Source: Planomonospora sp. ID82291 (GTDB lineage: Bacteria > Actinomycetota > Actinomycetes > Streptosporangiales > Streptosporangiaceae). Taken from it: DNA of 64,000 bases. The stretch covers positions 1,674,001 through 1,738,000 of the forward strand of contig NZ_JABTEX010000001.1 of NCBI RefSeq assembly GCF_015711645.1, given 5' to 3'. Positions within the stretch are counted from its first letter, which is position 1. Each line of letters starts with the position of its first letter. Shown piece by piece: positions 16,326 to 25,253 of the stretch. The notes under the pieces were generated by a model. It was given only the letters and a program-made list of their open reading frames with translations, was not told the DNA's origin and ran no database searches. Both the position numbers and the translations under genes were made by a program.

Positions 16326-16826
16326 ATGATAGTGCTGGGACTTCTCCTGATCGTGCTCGCGGGTGCGGCCGTGATCGCGGTCTCCTGGGACGAGGCCGCC
16401 ACATCCACCGCCACCGCGTCGTTCACGGTCTTCGACCGCACCTTCCAGCTCTCGCAGCTGGAGTTCTTCTTCGCCGGCGTCGTCACCGGCGCCGTCTTCC
16501 TGCTCGGCATCGCGCTGATGCTCGCCGGCATGCGGCACGCCGCCGCGCGCCGCCGCCGGCTGCGCGAGTCCCGGATGGAGGCGCGTGACCGCGTCACCCG
16601 TCTGGAGGAGGAGAAGCGCGAGCTGGAGCGCAAGCTCCACGAGACCCCCGACCCCGCCGCCGCTCCGGCCGCCCCGCCCGTGAGCCGGGACCGCGACCGG
16701 GACGGCGTCGACGACCGGGACGAGCCCACGGCCCCCCACCCGAGGGTCGACGTCCCCCGCCAGTCCGGTCGGCCCACCGACCAGCTGGTCGCCGGCCGCC
16801 ACCAGCGCACCTCGCACCACCGGTAG
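16326..16826 (+). CDS. Two-helix membrane protein with coiled-coil tail, function unknown
   Basis: 166 residues. Hydrophobic helices lie at about 1-20 and 43-66. A basic, charged region follows (about 70-105, rich in Arg/Glu heptads) that should form a coiled coil, then a Pro/Asp/Arg-rich disordered tail. The topology resembles LapA-like or DUF1049 membrane proteins, but I see no defining motif. ATG 16326 has GAGG seven bases upstream; an in-frame ATG at 16233 would add 31 residues and overlap a possible CorA extension, so it is less likely. It is divergent from CorA. Confidence 0.6.
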   Translation: MIVLGLLLIVLAGAAVIAVSWDEAATSTATASFTVFDRTFQLSQLEFFFAGVVTGAVFLLGIALMLAGMRHAAARRRRLRESRMEARDRVTRLEEEKRELERKLHETPDPAAAPAAPPVSRDRDRDGVDDRDEPTAPHPRVDVPRQSGRPTDQLVAGRHQRTSHHR

Positions 16827-16834
16827 GCGCCCGC

Positions 16835-16883
16835 GGACGACTCCGCCGGTACGGCTCCGCGCCCCGTACCGGCGGAGTCGTCC
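16835..16883. terminator. Bidirectional hairpin terminator
   Basis: A perfect 20-bp stem (16835-16854 with 16864-16883) with a nine-base loop lies between two convergent genes. There is no T run, as is common in high-GC actinomycetes. Confidence 0.8.
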
Positions 16884-16912
16884 GTACGGCCCCGCCGGGC
16901 GATGCCCACCGG

Positions 16913-18226
16913 TCACCGTCGGCCGACCTCTCGGAACGGCTCCCCGGACGTCCCCGCTTCGGACGGCTCCCCGGGCGTCTCCGCTTCGGACGGCTCCCCG
17001 GGCGTCTCTGCTTCGGACGGCTCCCCGGGCGTCTCCGCCGAGGTCTCCCCGGCCGCCTCCGCCGGCGCGGTCCGGGGAGGCGTCGGGCGGTGGTGCAGCA
17101 GGGTCATCAGCCCGCCCGCGACCAGGCCCCAGAAGGCCGCGCCCACCCCGAGCAGCGTCATCCCCGACGCGGTGACCGCGAAGGTGACCACGGCGGCCTG
17201 GACGCGGCCGGGTTCGGCGACGGCCGCGGTGACCGCAGAGGCGAGCGCGCCCAGCAGCGCGAGCCCGGCGACCGCTTCGACGAGTACCGGCGGGGAGAGC
17301 AGGACCAGGGCCGTCGCCAGCCCGGCCCCGATCCCCAGGACGACCATCGAGGCCCCGGCCGTGACGGAGGCGATCCACCGGCGGCCGGGGTCGGGGCCCG
17401 CGTCGGGCCCGGCGGCCAGGGCCGCGGTGATCGCGGCCAGGTTCACCGCGTGCCCGCCGAAGAACGCGCCGAGAGTGCTCGCCGCGCCGGTGCCGGCCAG
17501 GACGGTGCGCAGCGGAGGGCGGTAGCCGTACCCGGCGAGGACCGCCATGCCCGGCACGTTCTGCGCGGCCATGGTGACCAGGAACAGCGGGAGCGCGATG
17601 CCGATCATCGCCGGGGCGTTCCAGGACGGCGCGGTCAGCTCGACCACTGGGCGCGCGTCCACCGCGCCCAGGCCCGGCCCGGTCAGCGCGATGCCCGCGA
17701 CGGCGGCCAGCAGGGCCCCGGGCACCGCCCAGATCCGGGCGAACCGGCTGAGCAGCGCCCAGACGAGAACCACGGGACCGGCCACCGCGGGCACCTCGAC
17801 GAGCGCCCGGACCGGTGCGATGCACAGGTTCAGCAGGACCCCCGCCAGCATCGCCCCGGCGATCGGGGCGGGGATGGACGCGATCCAGCGGCCGAGAGGC
17901 GGGAAGAGGCCGGCCACAGTGAGGAGCACGCCGCAGACGGCGAACGCGCCGACCGCCGCCGGGAACCCGCCCTCGACCGCGCCGGTGGAGACCAGCAGCG
18001 CCGCGCCCGGCGTGGACCAGGCGACGCTGACCGGGATGCGCAGCCGCAGGCCGAGCCAGATCGCGGTGGCACCGGCGGCGACGCAGAGCGCGAGCAGGCC
18101 GGAGGCCGCCTGGTCCCGGTCGGCGCCCACCGCCCGGAGCCCGGCCAGGACGACGGCGAAGGAGCTGGCGAAGCCCACCAGGGCGGTCACCACACCGGCC
18201 AGCACGGGCTGCAGCAGGCGGTTCAT
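16913..18226 (-). CDS. BenE-family benzoate/proton symporter-like transporter
   Basis: 437 residues with about 11-12 membrane helices of the BenE/NCS2-like fold. Landmarks are AWSTPGAALL, AMLAGVLLNLC and GYGYRPP. It should import an aromatic acid or related anion with protons. The C-terminal 45 residues are a soluble tail built from four copies of a GEPSEAETP-type repeat, encoded by a 30-bp DNA repeat (about 16925-17040), which looks like recent slippage. The start at 18226 follows GAGGGG. It is divergent from an XRE-cupin regulator, with a palindrome between them, so that regulator probably controls it. Confidence 0.82.
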   Translation of the reverse strand: MNRLLQPVLAGVVTALVGFASSFAVVLAGLRAVGADRDQAASGLLALCVAAGATAIWLGLRLRIPVSVAWSTPGAALLVSTGAVEGGFPAAVGAFAVCGVLLTVAGLFPPLGRWIASIPAPIAGAMLAGVLLNLCIAPVRALVEVPAVAGPVVLVWALLSRFARIWAVPGALLAAVAGIALTGPGLGAVDARPVVELTAPSWNAPAMIGIALPLFLVTMAAQNVPGMAVLAGYGYRPPLRTVLAGTGAASTLGAFFGGHAVNLAAITAALAAGPDAGPDPGRRWIASVTAGASMVVLGIGAGLATALVLLSPPVLVEAVAGLALLGALASAVTAAVAEPGRVQAAVVTFAVTASGMTLLGVGAAFWGLVAGGLMTLLHHRPTPPRTAPAEAAGETSAETPGEPSEAETPGEPSEAETPGEPSEAGTSGEPFREVGRR

Positions 18227-18251
18227 CGTCGTCCCCTCACGTTTCCGGAGT

Positions 18252-18267
18252 GTTCCGTAAACGGAAC
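18252..18267. promoter_or_regulatory. Palindromic operator between BenE and the XRE-cupin regulator
   Basis: GTTCCGTAAACGGAAC is a perfect 16-base palindrome. It lies 25 bases before the transporter start and 25 bases before the regulator start, where a repressor would block both promoters. Confidence 0.75.
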
Positions 18268-18292
18268 GGGCATCATGCTGCACGATAGCCGT

Positions 18293-18853
18293 ATGAGGTC
18301 CGACGCACCAAACCCCCAGCCCGGGGCGGACACCCCCACGACCGACATGTCAGACGTCGGGCGGCGGATCCGCGGACTGCGGGAGGAGCGCGGCCTGTCC
18401 CTGTCGGAGCTGGCCCGGCGTGCCGGGATCGGCAAGGCGACGCTCTCCGGTCTGGAGAACGGCACCCGCAACCCGACCCTGGAGACCCTGTGGGCGGTCA
18501 CCGCCCAGCTGGGCGTGCCCCTGGCCGCCGCCGTCGGCACCGGCCCCGTCGTCCACGGCGCGGCCGTGCAGGGCGTGCTGCTGGAGGTCTTCGAGGAGAC
18601 GGGCGCCGTCTTCGAGCTCTACCGGCTCGTCGTGCCGGCGGGCTCGGCGCAGACCTCGCCCGCCCACCCGGAGGGCGTCACCGAGCACCTCACCGTCTTC
18701 GCCGGGACGCTGCGCGCCGGACCTGCCGACGCGCCCCTGCTCGCCGGGCCCGGCGAGCACGTCTCGTGGCGCTCCGACGTCCCGCACGTCTACGCCGCCG
18801 GGGACCAGGACGTCCACGCCGGCCTCCTGATCCGCTATCCCCGGCGGCCCTGA
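18293..18853 (+). CDS. XRE-family regulator with cupin domain
   Basis: 186 residues. After a disordered start, residues 20-78 form a helix-turn-helix (VGRRIRGLREERGLSLSELA, then GIGKATLSGLENGTRNPT). Residues 95-185 form a cupin beta-barrel with His residues suited to bind a small ligand. This architecture usually represses genes for uptake or use of the ligand. The divergent BenE transporter and the palindrome at 18252 are the likely targets. A CACGAT hexamer six bases before the ATG suggests a leaderless message. Confidence 0.88.
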   Translation: MRSDAPNPQPGADTPTTDMSDVGRRIRGLREERGLSLSELARRAGIGKATLSGLENGTRNPTLETLWAVTAQLGVPLAAAVGTGPVVHGAAVQGVLLEVFEETGAVFELYRLVVPAGSAQTSPAHPEGVTEHLTVFAGTLRAGPADAPLLAGPGEHVSWRSDVPHVYAAGDQDVHAGLLIRYPRRP

Positions 18854-18947
18854 GCCCGGAGACCCGGCGCGGACCGCGCCTCCTCCGGATGCACCCGTCG
18901 GCGCCGTCCGCGGCGACCCCCTGTCGGCGGCAGAAAGTTAGCAAAAG

Positions 18948-18953
18948 TAATAT
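18948..18953 (+). promoter_or_regulatory. -10 box of the leaderless MFS transcript
   Basis: TAATAT, seven bases before the ATG at 18961; the best -10 match in the window. Confidence 0.7.
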
Positions 18954-18960
18954 TCGGGCC

Positions 18961-20178
18961 ATGACGCCACGGTCCACAGCGCTGCTCTTCTGGGTCACCG
19001 GCGTCATCGCCTACGTCATCGCCGTCTTCCACCGCCAGTCCCTCGGCGTCGCCGGTCTGGAGGCCGCCGCCCGGCTGGGGGTCGGCGCGTCCGGGCTCTC
19101 CCTGCTCGCCATGCTGCAGCTCCTGTTCTACGCGGGCATGCAGGTGCCCGTCGGCGTCCTGGTCGACCGCCTCGGCTCCAAGCGCATGCTGGTCATCGGA
19201 GCCGCGGTGATGACCTGCGGCGAACTCGTCTTCGCCTTCTCGTCCGGCCTGCTCCCGGGGGCCGCCGGACGGGCCCTGATCGGCTGCGGCGACGCGATGA
19301 CGTTCATCAGCGTGATCCGCCTGGTCAGCCTCCACTTCCCGGCCCGGCGCAACCCGGTGATGGTCCAGCTCACCGGCATCATCGGGCAACTCGGCGCGCT
19401 CGCCTCCGCGGTCCCGCTGATCCACTCCCTGAGCGTGTACGGCTGGACCCCCACCTTCCTGGGCGCGGCCGGGCTCGGCGTGGCGGCCGCGGTCCTGCTC
19501 CTGGCGGTCCTGCGCGACTCCCGCCCCGACGGGGCGGCGGAGCGGGCCCCCGGGCTGAGGGCCGCCTGGGCCGAGCCCGGCACCCGCCTGGGCATGTGGA
19601 CCCACGCGGCCACCCAGTGCTCGGCCGCCGCGTTCCTGCTGCTGTGGGGATATCCGTTCCTGGTCCAGGCGCAGGGGCTGGACCCGTCCACCGCGGGCGT
19701 GCTGCTGTCCGCGCTGACCCTGTGCGGCATGGCCTGCGGGCCGGTGCTCGGCTACCTCGCCGGACGGTTCCCGTTCCACCGCTCCCGGCTGGTCCTCACC
19801 GTGATCGGCGGCACCGCCGGGGCGTGGACCGCGGTGCTGGCCTGGCCGGGACGGGCCCCGCTGTGGCTGCTGGCCGTCCTCGTGGTGGCGCTCTCCGCCA
19901 ACGGCCCCGGTTCGATGATCGGCTTCGACTACGCCCGGACCTTCAACCCGGCCGACCGGATCGGCGCGGCGAGCGGCATCGTGAACGGCGGCGGCTTCGT
20001 CGCCTCCATGTCGGTGATCGCCCTCGTCGGCGTCGCCCTCGACCTGCACGGCGGGACCGGCCCCGACGCCTTCCGCTGGGCGTTCGCCGTGCAGTATCCG
20101 TTCTGGCTGCTCGGCGCGGTGCAGGTGCTGCGCTACCGGACGATCACCCGCCGCCTGCTCGCGGCCCAGTCCTCCTAG
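18961..20178 (+). CDS. MFS transporter
   Basis: 405 residues with 12 predicted helices. The loop between helices 2 and 3 has GVLVDRLGSKRML, the MFS A-motif. The sequence resembles the NNP/OFA-like or sugar-phosphate branch of drug and metabolite carriers, but the substrate is unknown. The last 188 bases, including the stop codon, are repeated almost exactly at 21657-21844. The upstream XRE regulator ends 107 bases before it; the strong -10 at 18948 suggests its own promoter. Confidence 0.87.
   Translation: MTPRSTALLFWVTGVIAYVIAVFHRQSLGVAGLEAAARLGVGASGLSLLAMLQLLFYAGMQVPVGVLVDRLGSKRMLVIGAAVMTCGELVFAFSSGLLPGAAGRALIGCGDAMTFISVIRLVSLHFPARRNPVMVQLTGIIGQLGALASAVPLIHSLSVYGWTPTFLGAAGLGVAAAVLLLAVLRDSRPDGAAERAPGLRAAWAEPGTRLGMWTHAATQCSAAAFLLLWGYPFLVQAQGLDPSTAGVLLSALTLCGMACGPVLGYLAGRFPFHRSRLVLTVIGGTAGAWTAVLAWPGRAPLWLLAVLVVALSANGPGSMIGFDYARTFNPADRIGAASGIVNGGGFVASMSVIALVGVALDLHGGTGPDAFRWAFAVQYPFWLLGAVQVLRYRTITRRLLAAQSS
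19991..20178 (+). repeat. 188-bp direct repeat, copy 1 (3' end of the MFS gene)
   Basis: It matches 21657-21844 with two differences by my reading (CGC to CAC and ACG to GCG, changing Arg to His and Thr to Ala). The match ends exactly at the stop codon. Confidence 0.95.
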
Positions 20179-20276
20179 CCCTGCGACCGGAAGCCCGCGC
20201 AGGACCGTGGTGATCACGGTGCCGGCGCCGGCTCGGCACGCGCATGGAGGAGGCAGGGCGGGGTGGCGCCAACCGC

Positions 20277-20426
20277 ATGGCGTGCCGTATCAGCGAGCTG
20301 GTCATCGACAGCCGGGATCCCGAGCGCCTCGCCGCGTTCTGGTGCGACGTGCTCGGCTACGTCGTCCTCGATCGGGCCGGGGGCGGCGCCGAGATCGGTC
20401 CGGTGCGCGAAGGCTTCGGCTCGTAG
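20277..20426 (+). pseudogene. Truncated VOC/glyoxalase-family gene
   Basis: The frame begins MACRISELVIDSRDPERLAA and continues FWCDVLGYVVLDR, the first beta-alpha unit of actinobacterial VOC proteins. It stops at 49 residues, whereas full members are about 120. The second VOC module and the metal-binding glutamate are missing. It lies at the left edge of the accessory block bounded by the 188-bp repeats. Confidence 0.75.
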
Positions 20427-20450
20427 GGAGACCCGTACTCCGTACGGAAC

Positions 20451-20699
20451 CTAGGGCCGGTCTTCGCGGGACGCCGTCACCCGCTTGTGCCGGGCGTCCA
20501 GGACCGCGATCACGGCGAGAGCGGCGACCGTCGCGCCCGCGGCCGCGACATAGCACCAGGGTTCAGGAAGATAGTTCGCCGCCGTCAGGATATTCGGCTC
20601 TTTGTCGGTGAAAAGCCGGAAGATGACGGCCATCGGGCCTTCCCAGATGCCCGCAGCGAGCGTCAGAAGCATCCCCAGGCGGTACCAGGCCTCGTCCAT
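20451..20699 (-). CDS. Small two-helix membrane protein, unknown
   Basis: 82 residues. Hydrophobic segments lie at about 9-30 and 48-66, followed by a basic tail (LDARHKRVTASREDRP). A GGGGAG sits seven bases before the ATG at 20699. I recognise no family. It lies within the block bounded by the 188-bp repeats, and the DNA upstream of it (20725-20815) is much more AT-rich than the rest of the window, which suggests transfer. Confidence 0.6.
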   Translation of the reverse strand: MDEAWYRLGMLLTLAAGIWEGPMAVIFRLFTDKEPNILTAANYLPEPWCYVAAAGATVAALAVIAVLDARHKRVTASREDRP

Positions 20700-20804
20700 C
20701 GCCGATCTCCCCTCGTTCCATTGTGATACGAACGTATCAATTTTCTTTCACACATTCACCGCTTTATCAGCTGTATTAGCTATTTACGTCACACAATTTT
20801 GAGA

Positions 20805-20810
20805 TATTAT
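20805..20810 (+). promoter_or_regulatory. -10 box of the leaderless TetR transcript
   Basis: TATTAT, six bases before the ATG at 20817, in an unusually AT-rich stretch (20725-20815). Confidence 0.65.
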
Positions 20811-20816
20811 GTCGGC

Positions 20817-21572
20817 ATGCGTGATGAAACAAAGTCGGCCTGCCGGGTCTGCGGGACCTCGCTGCCCGCGGCGGGGCGGGGCAGGCCCCGCGCATACTGC
20901 TCACGCGGCTGTCAGGCCAAGGCGTACCGGCGGCGGAGGAGTCCGCCCCCGCCGGCGGCCGGACCGGCCACGACGGATCTCCGGTCACCCCGGCGCCGGC
21001 AGATAGCCGAGGCCGTCTGGCGCATCGCCGCCGAGCGTGGACTGCAGGCGGCGAGCATGCGCGAGGTCGCGCTGGAGGCCGGAGTGTCGCTGCGCGTGGT
21101 CCAGTACCACTTCACCGGCAAGCACCGGCTCCTGGTCACCGCGCTGTACCTGCTGCACGAGGACAACGAGCGCCGCGCCCGGGAGCGGATCGGGGCTCTG
21201 CGCGACCCCGTCACCCCGCGCGCACTGTTGCAGGCGATCATGAGCGAGTTCCTGCCGCTGGACGACCGGCGGCGCACGGCGCTCCGGGTGTTCGCCGCCT
21301 ACTACGCACGCAGCCTCACCGATCCCGCTCTGGCCGCGGTCTTCCTGTCCGACGCCGACCCCCTGGAGCAGCTGGTCGCCGCGGTCATCCGGCAGGCGCA
21401 GGAGCAGGGGGCCGCGCCGGCACGGCTCGATCCCGGGCACGAGGCCGATCTCCTGGTGTCCGGCGTCTCCGGCCTGGGAATGGACGTCCTGCACGGCCGG
21501 CGCACCATCGCGCAGGTCCGGCGCGTGATCGACTATCACCTCGACCGGATCCTCGCCCCGACCGGCGGCTGA
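20817..21572 (+). CDS. TetR-family regulator with N-terminal zinc-ribbon-like motif
   Basis: 251 residues. Residues 5-40 hold four cysteines in a CxxC...CxxxC pattern (CRVCGTSL, YCSRGCQ) with a basic tail, like short zinc ribbons fused to some actinobacterial regulators. The TetR helix-turn-helix follows (about 60-110: ALEAGVSLRVVQYHFTGK), then an all-helical ligand domain. It would repress genes in response to a small molecule; likely targets are its own promoter and the divergent small membrane gene. It lies inside the repeat-bounded accessory block. Confidence 0.85.
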   Translation: MRDETKSACRVCGTSLPAAGRGRPRAYCSRGCQAKAYRRRRSPPPPAAGPATTDLRSPRRRQIAEAVWRIAAERGLQAASMREVALEAGVSLRVVQYHFTGKHRLLVTALYLLHEDNERRARERIGALRDPVTPRALLQAIMSEFLPLDDRRRTALRVFAAYYARSLTDPALAAVFLSDADPLEQLVAAVIRQAQEQGAAPARLDPGHEADLLVSGVSGLGMDVLHGRRTIAQVRRVIDYHLDRILAPTGG

Positions 21573-21974
21573 CCCCGACCCGGTCTCCCCGCCCTCGGCG
21601 GGCGCGGCCCGCAGCACCGACCTCCGGGTTCAGGGCGACCGGGTGAAGGGCTCCGCGCGGCTTCGTCGCCTCCATGTCGGTGATCGCCCTCGTCGGCGTC
21701 GCCCTCGACCTGCACGGCGGGACCGGCCCCGACGCCTTCCACTGGGCGTTCGCCGTGCAGTATCCGTTCTGGCTGCTCGGCGCGGTGCAGGTGCTGCGCT
21801 ACCGGGCGATCACCCGCCGCCTGCTCGCGGCCCAGTCCTCCTAGGGCCCGCGCCGATGACCGGCTCGGCGGAGCCACCGGATGCGGCGTGCAGGTCGACG
21901 ACGTGCTCACCCGCCGAAGAGCCCTCCCGCCTCCGCCCGGCGGCCGGCCGTAGAGACCGGGGCCGGGCCCGTCA
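21573..21974. other. Gap of 402 bp with no intact gene
   Basis: It holds the orphan 3' end of an MFS gene (21657-21844) between short GC-rich spacers. No other coding signal or hairpin was seen. Confidence 0.7.
21657..21844 (+). repeat. 188-bp direct repeat, copy 2 (orphan MFS 3' end)
   Basis: A near-identical copy of 19991-20178 with no gene in front of it. The frame encodes the last 61 residues of the transporter and its TAG stop. Together the copies bound 20179-21656. Confidence 0.95.
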
Positions 21975-23000
<1,026 letters not shown>

Positions 23001-23324
23001 CGGTGGCAGGATGGGGCGTCCTTCTGGGAGCCCGTTTCCCCGATCCCCCTTCCGTGTCGGTGATCATCGTATGGGATTCCGTGCGGCGCGGAGCGGATCG
23101 GACGGCTCGCTCCTCAGGGGTGATCGGGCCGCATGAGCACAGCAGACCCGCCGGCACGCCCTCCCGCCGCCGAATCCCCTCACTCCGGCCCCTGCTCGCA
23201 GGCAGGGTCATCCCGCGGCGTTCCCGACACGATCGGTTCTCCGCGCCTCCGCGACAGATCGCCGCCGTGGGGCAGAGCCCGTGCCGCCGGGTCGAGCCCG
23301 TGCCGTCAGACCGAGCCCGTGCCG
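23001..23324. other. Gap of 324 bp without a gene
   Basis: No convincing coding signal. The right end (about 23285-23330) holds a two-copy repeat of GAGCCCGTGCCGTCAGACC that runs into the stop codon of the MBL gene. Confidence 0.6.
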
Positions 23325-24068
23325 TCAGGACAGAGAGGTGAAGGGCTCCGCGAAGTGGGCGGTGGCGATCAGCCCGCCCTCCGCCCTGACCCGGTCCAGC
23401 ACCTCGGCGCGGGTCCGCGCGGCGAGCTCCGGATCGTCGTCGTAGAGGTAGGGCACCCCCGGGTCGGCGAGCTGGACGGGGTGCAGCACCAGGTCCCCGG
23501 TGAGGGCCAGGCCGCCCACCCGGACGATCTGGTGGCCGGGGGTGTGGCCCGGCGTGTGGAGCACCCGGAGGCCGCGGGACAGGTCCGCGTCCCCGTCGAC
23601 CACCCGGACCCGCTCGCCCAGCGGCCGGACCACGCCGTCGAGGACCGCCCCGGAGGCCGCGGCGATCTCGGCGCGCTGGAGCACGTACTCCGCGTTCGGG
23701 AAGACCGGCGCCCCGTCCGCCACCGCCCCGCCGGCATGGTCGCTGTGCAGGTGCGTGATGACCACGGTGTCCACCTCCTCCGGTGCGGTCCCCACCCGGG
23801 CGAGCTCGGCCGCCAGCGTCCCCGGGACCGGGGCCCAGCTCGCCGCCAGGCCGTCCTGCGGGCCGATCCCGGTGTCCACCAGGACGGTACGGCCCGCCGC
23901 GTCGCGCAGCAGGTAGCAGTGGAAGTGCAGGATCCACTCCCCGTCGTGGTGGCAGCCGCCGGGGAACATCTCCGGCAGCGGGCGCCGGATCGTCTCCCCC
24001 ATCGGGCCGACGGCGTCGCACAGCGGGAACACCTCGACGCCCGCGACGGTCATGGGCTGGTGCGGCAT
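23325..24068 (-). CDS. MBL-fold metallo-hydrolase
   Basis: 247 residues. The two-metal motif is THLHSDHAGG, with further ligands in HTPGHTPGHQ, TGDLVLHP and the C-terminal TAHFAEP. The layout resembles quorum-quenching lactonases and related MBL hydrolases of the glyoxalase II superfamily, but substrate cannot be assigned. The start at 24068 (MPHQPMTVAGVEV) fits the fold; AAAGGAG lies upstream. The gene stands alone. Confidence 0.85.
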   Translation of the reverse strand: MPHQPMTVAGVEVFPLCDAVGPMGETIRRPLPEMFPGGCHHDGEWILHFHCYLLRDAAGRTVLVDTGIGPQDGLAASWAPVPGTLAAELARVGTAPEEVDTVVITHLHSDHAGGAVADGAPVFPNAEYVLQRAEIAAASGAVLDGVVRPLGERVRVVDGDADLSRGLRVLHTPGHTPGHQIVRVGGLALTGDLVLHPVQLADPGVPYLYDDDPELAARTRAEVLDRVRAEGGLIATAHFAEPFTSLS

Positions 24069-24142
24069 CCGGTCTCCTTTCCAGGAACGGGCTGCCGGTG
24101 GTACGGCGGCAGCGGGTGTGACGCACTGCCGACCAGGCCGCG

Positions 24143-24373
24143 TGCGAACGATCCGCCCCTTTTACCGCATCGACGCGCGGTTCCACCACCGCGATCACCC
24201 GCCATGGCCGCGACGAGATCCTGCTCGACTCCGAAGAGCTCCGGCTCATCGGGCGGTTGCGCCGCACCCTCGGCGGTCTGGAGCGGCAGCAGGCCCTCGA
24301 ACTCCTCCTCGACCGCCTCCGCGAGACCCCCTCCAACGCCGCCTTCCTCCGGCAGATCTCCCAGTCCGCCTGA
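24143..24373 (+). pseudogene. 3' fragment of a rho-like termination factor gene
   Basis: A frame ending at the TGA 24371-24373 reads TRHGRDEILLDSEELRLIG, followed by RLRRTLGGLERQQALELLLD and RLRETPSNAAFL. These are the last 60 residues of transcription termination factor Rho. Nothing of the ATPase core is present upstream, and no start codon with an RBS was found. It is an orphan 3' end, similar in kind to the orphan MFS 3' end at 21657. Confidence 0.6.
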
Positions 24374-24379
24374 CCCGGC

Positions 24380-24898
24380 TCAGCCTCCCGGCGTGCCGAA
24401 TCGTCGGATCCTCTTGATCGGGAGAACCAGATGAAGGGGATCCGTCGGGCTGACCTCGAACTCCGCCAGTTGCAGGTAGAAGGCGCGCGCCGACTCGCTC
24501 TCGCAGTGAACCATCAGGGCCCGTACTCCCACCTGGTCCGCCACGCCCACGACTCTGCGCATCACATCGGCCACCAATGCCCGGCCGAGACCCATGCCCT
24601 GGACACGATGATCAACTCCCAGCCGGGCCAAGAGCACCACCGGCTGGTCGTACAACCCGGCGCCCTTCATCAATCTCGCGGGAGCATCGGCCGGCTTGAC
24701 GCACCCTGCCGCCAACGCGTAGTAGCCCACCACCTCGTCATCGGTGTCCACATCCCGGATCACGTAGACCCGTGACATCCCTCCGGACTGGGACTGCAAC
24801 GCGTGGCGCCGCAACCAGTCGTTCTGCATCGGTGAACCGCAGTCGAACTCCTCCAGCCGATGCCCGCGGTTGAGGAGCTCGACGGCCGAGAGCTTCAC
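24380..24898 (-). CDS. GNAT acetyltransferase toxin, TacT-like
   Basis: 172 residues of the GNAT fold. The acetyl-CoA loop is VDHRVQGMGLGRAL and the catalytic Tyr is in ARAFYLQL. TacT-type toxins acetylate the amino acid on charged tRNA and stop translation; the pattern CGSPMQNDWLRRHA near the start and the partner gene support that group. GTG at 24898 overlaps the antitoxin stop as GTGA, implying coupled translation. Which tRNA is hit is unknown. Confidence 0.87.
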   Translation of the reverse strand: MKLSAVELLNRGHRLEEFDCGSPMQNDWLRRHALQSQSGGMSRVYVIRDVDTDDEVVGYYALAAGCVKPADAPARLMKGAGLYDQPVVLLARLGVDHRVQGMGLGRALVADVMRRVVGVADQVGVRALMVHCESESARAFYLQLAEFEVSPTDPLHLVLPIKRIRRFGTPGG

Positions 24899-25167
24899 TC
24901 GATCCCGTCGAGAATGGTCGGCGTGGTGAGGAGCTCGCGGAGCTTGGGCATGTCCTCGGGAACTCTGTCCAGGATGGCGTCGAAGGCCTCCCACTGCTCC
25001 TGGTCCAGCCGGAAGACCGTGCGGTCCGCCAGCGCGTGCTGCGCCGCGATCGTCGCCGCGTCGACGATGAACGCCGACATCGAGACGCCCGTCGCCCCGC
25101 TCGCGGTCTCGAACAGCCGCTTCTTCTCGGCGTCCACCCGCAGATTGATGCGCTCATCCTTGGCCAT
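24895..25167 (-). CDS. DUF1778 antitoxin, TacA-like
   Basis: 90 residues. The N-terminal ribbon-helix-helix is KDERINLRVDAEKKRLFETA, followed by SMSAFIVDAA; the C-terminal tail (about 55-90) would neutralise the toxin. It binds DNA and should repress its own operon. ATG 25167 is preferred because TACACT (25179-25174) lies six bases upstream, giving a leaderless message; an ATG at 25197 would add ten residues. Together with the gene at 24380 it forms a complete TacAT-type pair. Confidence 0.88.
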   Translation of the reverse strand: MAKDERINLRVDAEKKRLFETASGATGVSMSAFIVDAATIAAQHALADRTVFRLDQEQWEAFDAILDRVPEDMPKLRELLTTPTILDGIE

Positions 25168-25173
25168 GAGCGC

Positions 25174-25202
25174 AGTGTATGTACGTTGTGCATCCATGAA
25201 AA
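25174..25202 (-). promoter_or_regulatory. Promoter of the TacAT-like operon
   Basis: On the minus strand TTTTCA, a 17-base spacer and TACACT (25179-25174) end six bases before the antitoxin ATG. The stretch has partly palindromic features suited to autoregulation. Confidence 0.5.
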
Positions 25203-25253
25203 GCAAGCTACACCGCCGTTCACCGAACGTTTCCATCGGATAACCAACGGTTA

